Shown: in pieces, positions 61,501-64,000 of the stretch
How the letters are laid out: the number at the start of each line of letters is the position of its first letter
Numbering within the stretch: position 1 is the stretch's first letter
Origin: Stichopus chloronotus
Lineage: Eukaryota; Echinodermata; Holothuroidea; Aspidochirotida; Stichopodidae
DNA: 64,000 nucleotides
Assembly: GCA_021234535.1 (NCBI GenBank)
Contig: CM037848.1
Span: 11,761,944-11,825,943, forward strand
Reading direction: 5' to 3'
Position numbers and translations under genes: made by a program
The notes under the pieces: model-generated
Database searches by the model: none
The model's input: only the letters and a program-made list of their open reading frames with translations
Told to the model about the DNA's origin: nothing

Positions 61501-63137
61501 AAAGATGGAAATGGATGGTGGGGGCTAATTTTGTTTGCAATTACACTTCATGTGTTTATTTTATTTTTAATGAACTGTATCGGTATGTGACATTCACGGG
61601 GAGGGCGTTAATTGTCCTATCGATCTGTGGAGTAATCGGAGTAGGCCTAAGGAGGGAAGTGACATCAATGGGGGGGGGGGGCATATTTGCACTTCTCTGT
61701 GGAATAACCCGAGTCTAACGGAGTGTGATATCCACAGGATGGCGTATTCCCACTAATCTGTAGAATAAACGGATTCAAGTGGTTGTGAAATCAACATGGG
61801 GGGGGGGGGCATATTCACACCAGTTCAATTGTGCGATTGGTGAAGATTGCGAGAAAAAAACCCAAAAAAACACGTGAAGTGTAATTGCAAACGAAAAGAA
61901 AGCCAACCTTCCATTCCCATCTCTTTCACGCGACCTGTGCCCTGTTTAAAGGCTGTATTGCATCACCCTCAGCTATATTTTCACCTCCCTGAAAGGAAAA
62001 TTCTCAACTGGTTCTAAGTTACAGTACTCGTAGATTGCCAGCAAATTCGAAAGATGCAGAGCAGCTCGTATTACACAGCGTACACAGGGATCCATTGTTT
62101 TGATTGCACGTGTGGAGGAATGTAAGACAGGCTGAGGGAGGGACTAGAGGTAGGTGGTTAGGAGAATTGAAACTGTCTGGGGTGATGCATTACAGCCTTT
62201 AAGAATAATGGAAAAGATAAGATGCCAAAAAGTGTTTGATTTAAAGCAAAATGAGTGTTTCTTTACAGGCGTTTTTGTCAGCGACATCGGCTTTTGCCAG
62301 CGACTTTTTGTCAGTGACCTCTTAACAAGGTAATATGTAATTTGGTAGCACATCGTCTGCATGGCAGATTCATAATTGGAAAAAGTTACTGGTAGTTTTA
62401 AAGATACGAAATTGCAATATTGTTTATCGTTCTGTCTCACACGAATGCACGATTGATCTCATGTACCAGTTCTGCGAAAACTGAGTTTAGTGACCAAAGC
62501 CGATGGTACTTGGGCAGTTATGGTCTAAATTTTTCTTACGTAGGTTTAAAATCACCATTTGTATGTATCCTAACGGCTACCAAGACAACGGAAATATACG
62601 ATATGGTTACACCCTACTTTTGTTTGTGAAATTAAGGGTAATTAAGAAATCGTTAACTCCCAAAACTTTGATCCGGCACAATAGGTGAACTTTTTTAACA
62701 CCCTGCCACCACATTAAAAAGTCCACGCTGAAGTGAAGGTTTCATTGAAAAGAAAATTGCAGTCATTGTTTACCCCTCTGTAACCCCTTGGTTTACTCCG
62801 ACCATCGCCCCCCCCCCCCCAGTTCCCTTACGCCTTCTACGTCATGACGGTAGATCTGACTCTATAGGCTGTGCTAACTCAATTGACCAATCACGTTTGA
62901 CGAACTCAGGACTAGGGGCAAAAAAGAACCACTAAGGGCAAAAAAGAAATATATTTATGGTACGGTCTATATAATGTACTTCACTCCATGCATATGAAAA
63001 TCATCGGCGACAATTTTCTGAAGAGTAAAATAGAAACAAAATGGATCAACCATGCACATGCTCACCGGTTCATCTTTGGCGTCTGTTCCCCCGATAAGTA
63101 GAATGACAAAGGCACACAATATTTGCAGACTATACAT
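53650..63137 (-). CDS. Peptidoglycan recognition protein, right copy (7 exons)
   Basis: Intact secreted PGRP of about 208 residues, ATG 63137 to TGA 53650-53652. A signal peptide ([20 protein letters not shown]) precedes the domain: [83 protein letters not shown], tail [13 protein letters not shown]. The zinc ligands (His of HHT, Tyr, His of GHR, Cys of TCPG) are present, which in this family goes with N-acetylmuramoyl-L-alanine amidase activity. GRGW at the groove is the arrangement usually linked to meso-DAP peptidoglycan; I infer that preference only weakly. All six intron phases are consistent. An N-F-T sequon is unique to this copy. Likely role: secreted antibacterial defence or microbiota control. 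Confidence 0.93.
54897..55355. mobile_element. TIR element, 459 bp, 5-bp target duplication
   Basis: Ends CAGACATGTCCA and CAGACTTGTCCA (11 of 12) flanked on both sides by GATTA. The interior next to both ends is dense in GCGGCACC motifs. No coding capacity; superfamily not assigned. In intron 6 of the right PGRP gene and not seen in the left. Confidence 0.7.
56415..56520 (-). CDS. PGRP right, exon 6
   Basis: Acceptor GGCAG, donor GTATGT. Encodes [20 protein letters not shown] then [15 protein letters not shown], with the second zinc His and the Cys ligand. Ends phase 0. Confidence 0.95.
56937..56985 (+). repeat. TA/TATC microsatellite
   Basis: ATATATATACATATATATAT followed by TATCTATATC variants. 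Confidence 0.9.
57331..57421 (-). CDS. PGRP right, exon 5
   Basis: Acceptor ACATAG, donor GTAAGT. Encodes [20 protein letters not shown] then [10 protein letters not shown]. Ends phase 2. Confidence 0.95.
57827..57962 (-). CDS. PGRP right, exon 4
   Basis: Acceptor TTTTAG, donor GTAAGT. Encodes [38 protein letters not shown] and WYNFRSI. Ends phase 1. Confidence 0.96.
58225..58855 (-). repeat. Dispersed repeat, copy 2, with internal AT array
   Basis: Reverse-complement copy of 52015-52590, in intron 3 of the right PGRP gene. An (AT)n array splits it. Confidence 0.75.
58446..58511. repeat. (AT)n microsatellite
   Basis: About 33 uninterrupted AT dinucleotides inside copy 2 of the dispersed repeat. 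Confidence 0.97.
58878..59035 (-). CDS. PGRP right, exon 3
   Basis: Acceptor CTCCAG, donor GTATCA. Encodes [20 protein letters not shown] and [20 protein letters not shown], holding the first zinc His and the family Cys cluster. A dispersed repeat begins within a few dozen bases of the donor. Confidence 0.95.
60119..60140 (-). CDS. PGRP right, exon 2 (22 nt)
   Basis: Micro-exon between TTGCAG and GTAAAC. Encodes VLRKTLA plus one G, giving the phase 1 required by exon 3. Confidence 0.65.
61478..61947. mobile_element. Foldback element with internal minisatellite
   Basis: Inverted arms of about 80 bp (61478-61557 and 61868-61947) share AAACAGGGCAC, GTTTGCAATTACACTTCA and CGTGTTT-type blocks. 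Between them lie three tandem units. No open frame of note. In intron 1 of the right PGRP gene. Confidence 0.75.
61625..61820 (+). repeat. Minisatellite, 3 units of about 65 bp, G-rich
   Basis: Units start CTGTGGAGTAATC, CTGTGGAATAACC and CTGTAGAATAAAC; two contain a 12-base G run followed by GCATATT. Confidence 0.8.
62015..62215 (+). repeat. Dispersed repeat, copy B
   Basis: Counterpart of 14120-14310 in a VPS8 intron. Confidence 0.65.
63066..63137 (-). CDS. PGRP right, exon 1 (signal peptide)
   Basis: ATG at 63137, hydrophobic core [11 protein letters not shown], then TDAKDEP; donor GTGAGC, phase 0. The first upstream 10 bases match the left copy. Confidence 0.88.
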
Positions 63138-64000
63138 TGCTGACGATAGGGCTACTGATGCCTCCTCTCATTACAGTTAGTGAAAGAAATGGTCGCTGAC
63201 TTTTTCGTTCTATGCTGTACAGACAGATGCTTTCCCAACGGAGTTATCGGGAACGAAGGAAATTAATCCACGAACGTTCAATTTGATGCAAGCTTAGGCC
63301 TATGCGGAGAATGCCAACACAGTTAGTATCAACACACACGGTGACTCTCTGTGCTGTTCAAACGACTGTGATGGGACTGTCTCACTTAATGCACCAGTTA
63401 TGGTTTCGAAGCCTACAGTTCTATTATTGCAGTATCCCAGATTTACGTACGGAGCCTATAACTGTCGACCTATGCAACACAGATCTCTGTACTTCGCGCA
63501 ACGATGGACTTGGAGGTTATTACTATGAATGGCTCTAAACAATAATAAAACTGCTGTAGCAGTTTCGTTCTCCAAGTGGAAGTTGTAGGCAAACACACAG
63601 ACATCAACGAGGTTTGACAGGTTTACAAACACTGTGCAAGCATCGTTGAAGTTACTTCCTCTTTCGCTTGGCCAACGCTCTTAGTCATTCACATGCACGC
63701 AAACACACACACACACAGGCGCCGGTGATACATATGTTGGTTGACTGAGTTTTTATTGAAGGGATTACTGCAAAAACTGTGAACTCCGTGTTTTAATGGT
63801 AGTTTCTTTGAAGGGACTGGCTAGTAAAGAAGATTTCTATATCACAAAAATTAGGAATTCTTTCTCTCCTCTATGTTAAAAATCGTTTCTCAATAGCATA
63901 CTGCGTTCGTCGAAAGTACGAATTTTTTTCAGTTAAAGAAATATTTATTTCAAAATGTCGTACATTGCGCGATGATGTCACGCAAGCAAAACTTCTTGAA
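63138..64000. other. 5' flank of right PGRP gene
   Basis: Promoter side of the right PGRP gene. No TATA box that I would defend. A 78-codon open frame on the + strand (63302-63538) ends in VDLCNTDLCTSRNDG and is followed by AATAAA at about 63544; it belongs to no family I can name with confidence. A short CA array lies near 63700. Confidence 0.5.

Overview
The window is eukaryotic: every recognisable gene is split into short exons bounded by GT/AG sites, introns hold microsatellites and short transposon remnants, and there is no operon structure or ribosome-binding site. A full animal-type VPS8 gene beside two secreted peptidoglycan recognition proteins (PGRPs), together with many long G runs, suggests a marine invertebrate, perhaps an echinoderm or another deuterostome. 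The taxon is an inference from general character and cannot be fixed from the sequence alone.

Region 1 (about 1-33.5 kb, + strand) is VPS8, the CORVET-specific endosomal tethering subunit. I could place 38 coding exons, with phases that join correctly from exon 1 to exon 35. The extreme N-terminus (by comparison with human VPS8, roughly 70-90 residues) lies upstream of the window. Exons 3-12 encode the beta-propeller, 13-34 the alpha-solenoid, and 35-36 a C-terminal RING-H2 finger. The last part is damaged as written: the second RING exon needs at least three frame changes and the final exon one more to recover the conserved protein. The introns are rich in tandem duplications, and at three places these include an exon boundary (exon 10 donor, exon 19 acceptor, exon 36 acceptor).

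Region 2 (33.5-39.5 kb) is non-coding: a probable VPS8 3' UTR, a tRNA-derived SINE-like copy, segments shared with the 51-52 kb interval, and a 1.8-kb repeat starting with a perfect hairpin.

Region 3 (39.5-63.1 kb, - strand) holds two tandem seven-exon PGRP genes about 14 kb apart, with matching intron phases, signal peptides, 5' UTR bases next to the start codon, intron segments and C-terminal tails. Both keep the zinc ligands of amidase-type PGRPs. The left copy carries one extra base in exon 3 and is either a young pseudogene or an assembly error; the right copy is intact.

Transposon traces are unusually readable: two hAT-type MITEs with 8-bp target duplications, a third TIR element with a 5-bp duplication, a foldback element enclosing a G-rich minisatellite, a palindromic MITE, and two dispersed repeat families each with two copies here. 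I see no CRISPR array, no rRNA, and no clearly new multi-gene system. The most notable signals are the splice-site-spanning tandem duplications, the recurrent one-base offsets in exons, and the PGRP duplication with its copy-specific transposon insertions.
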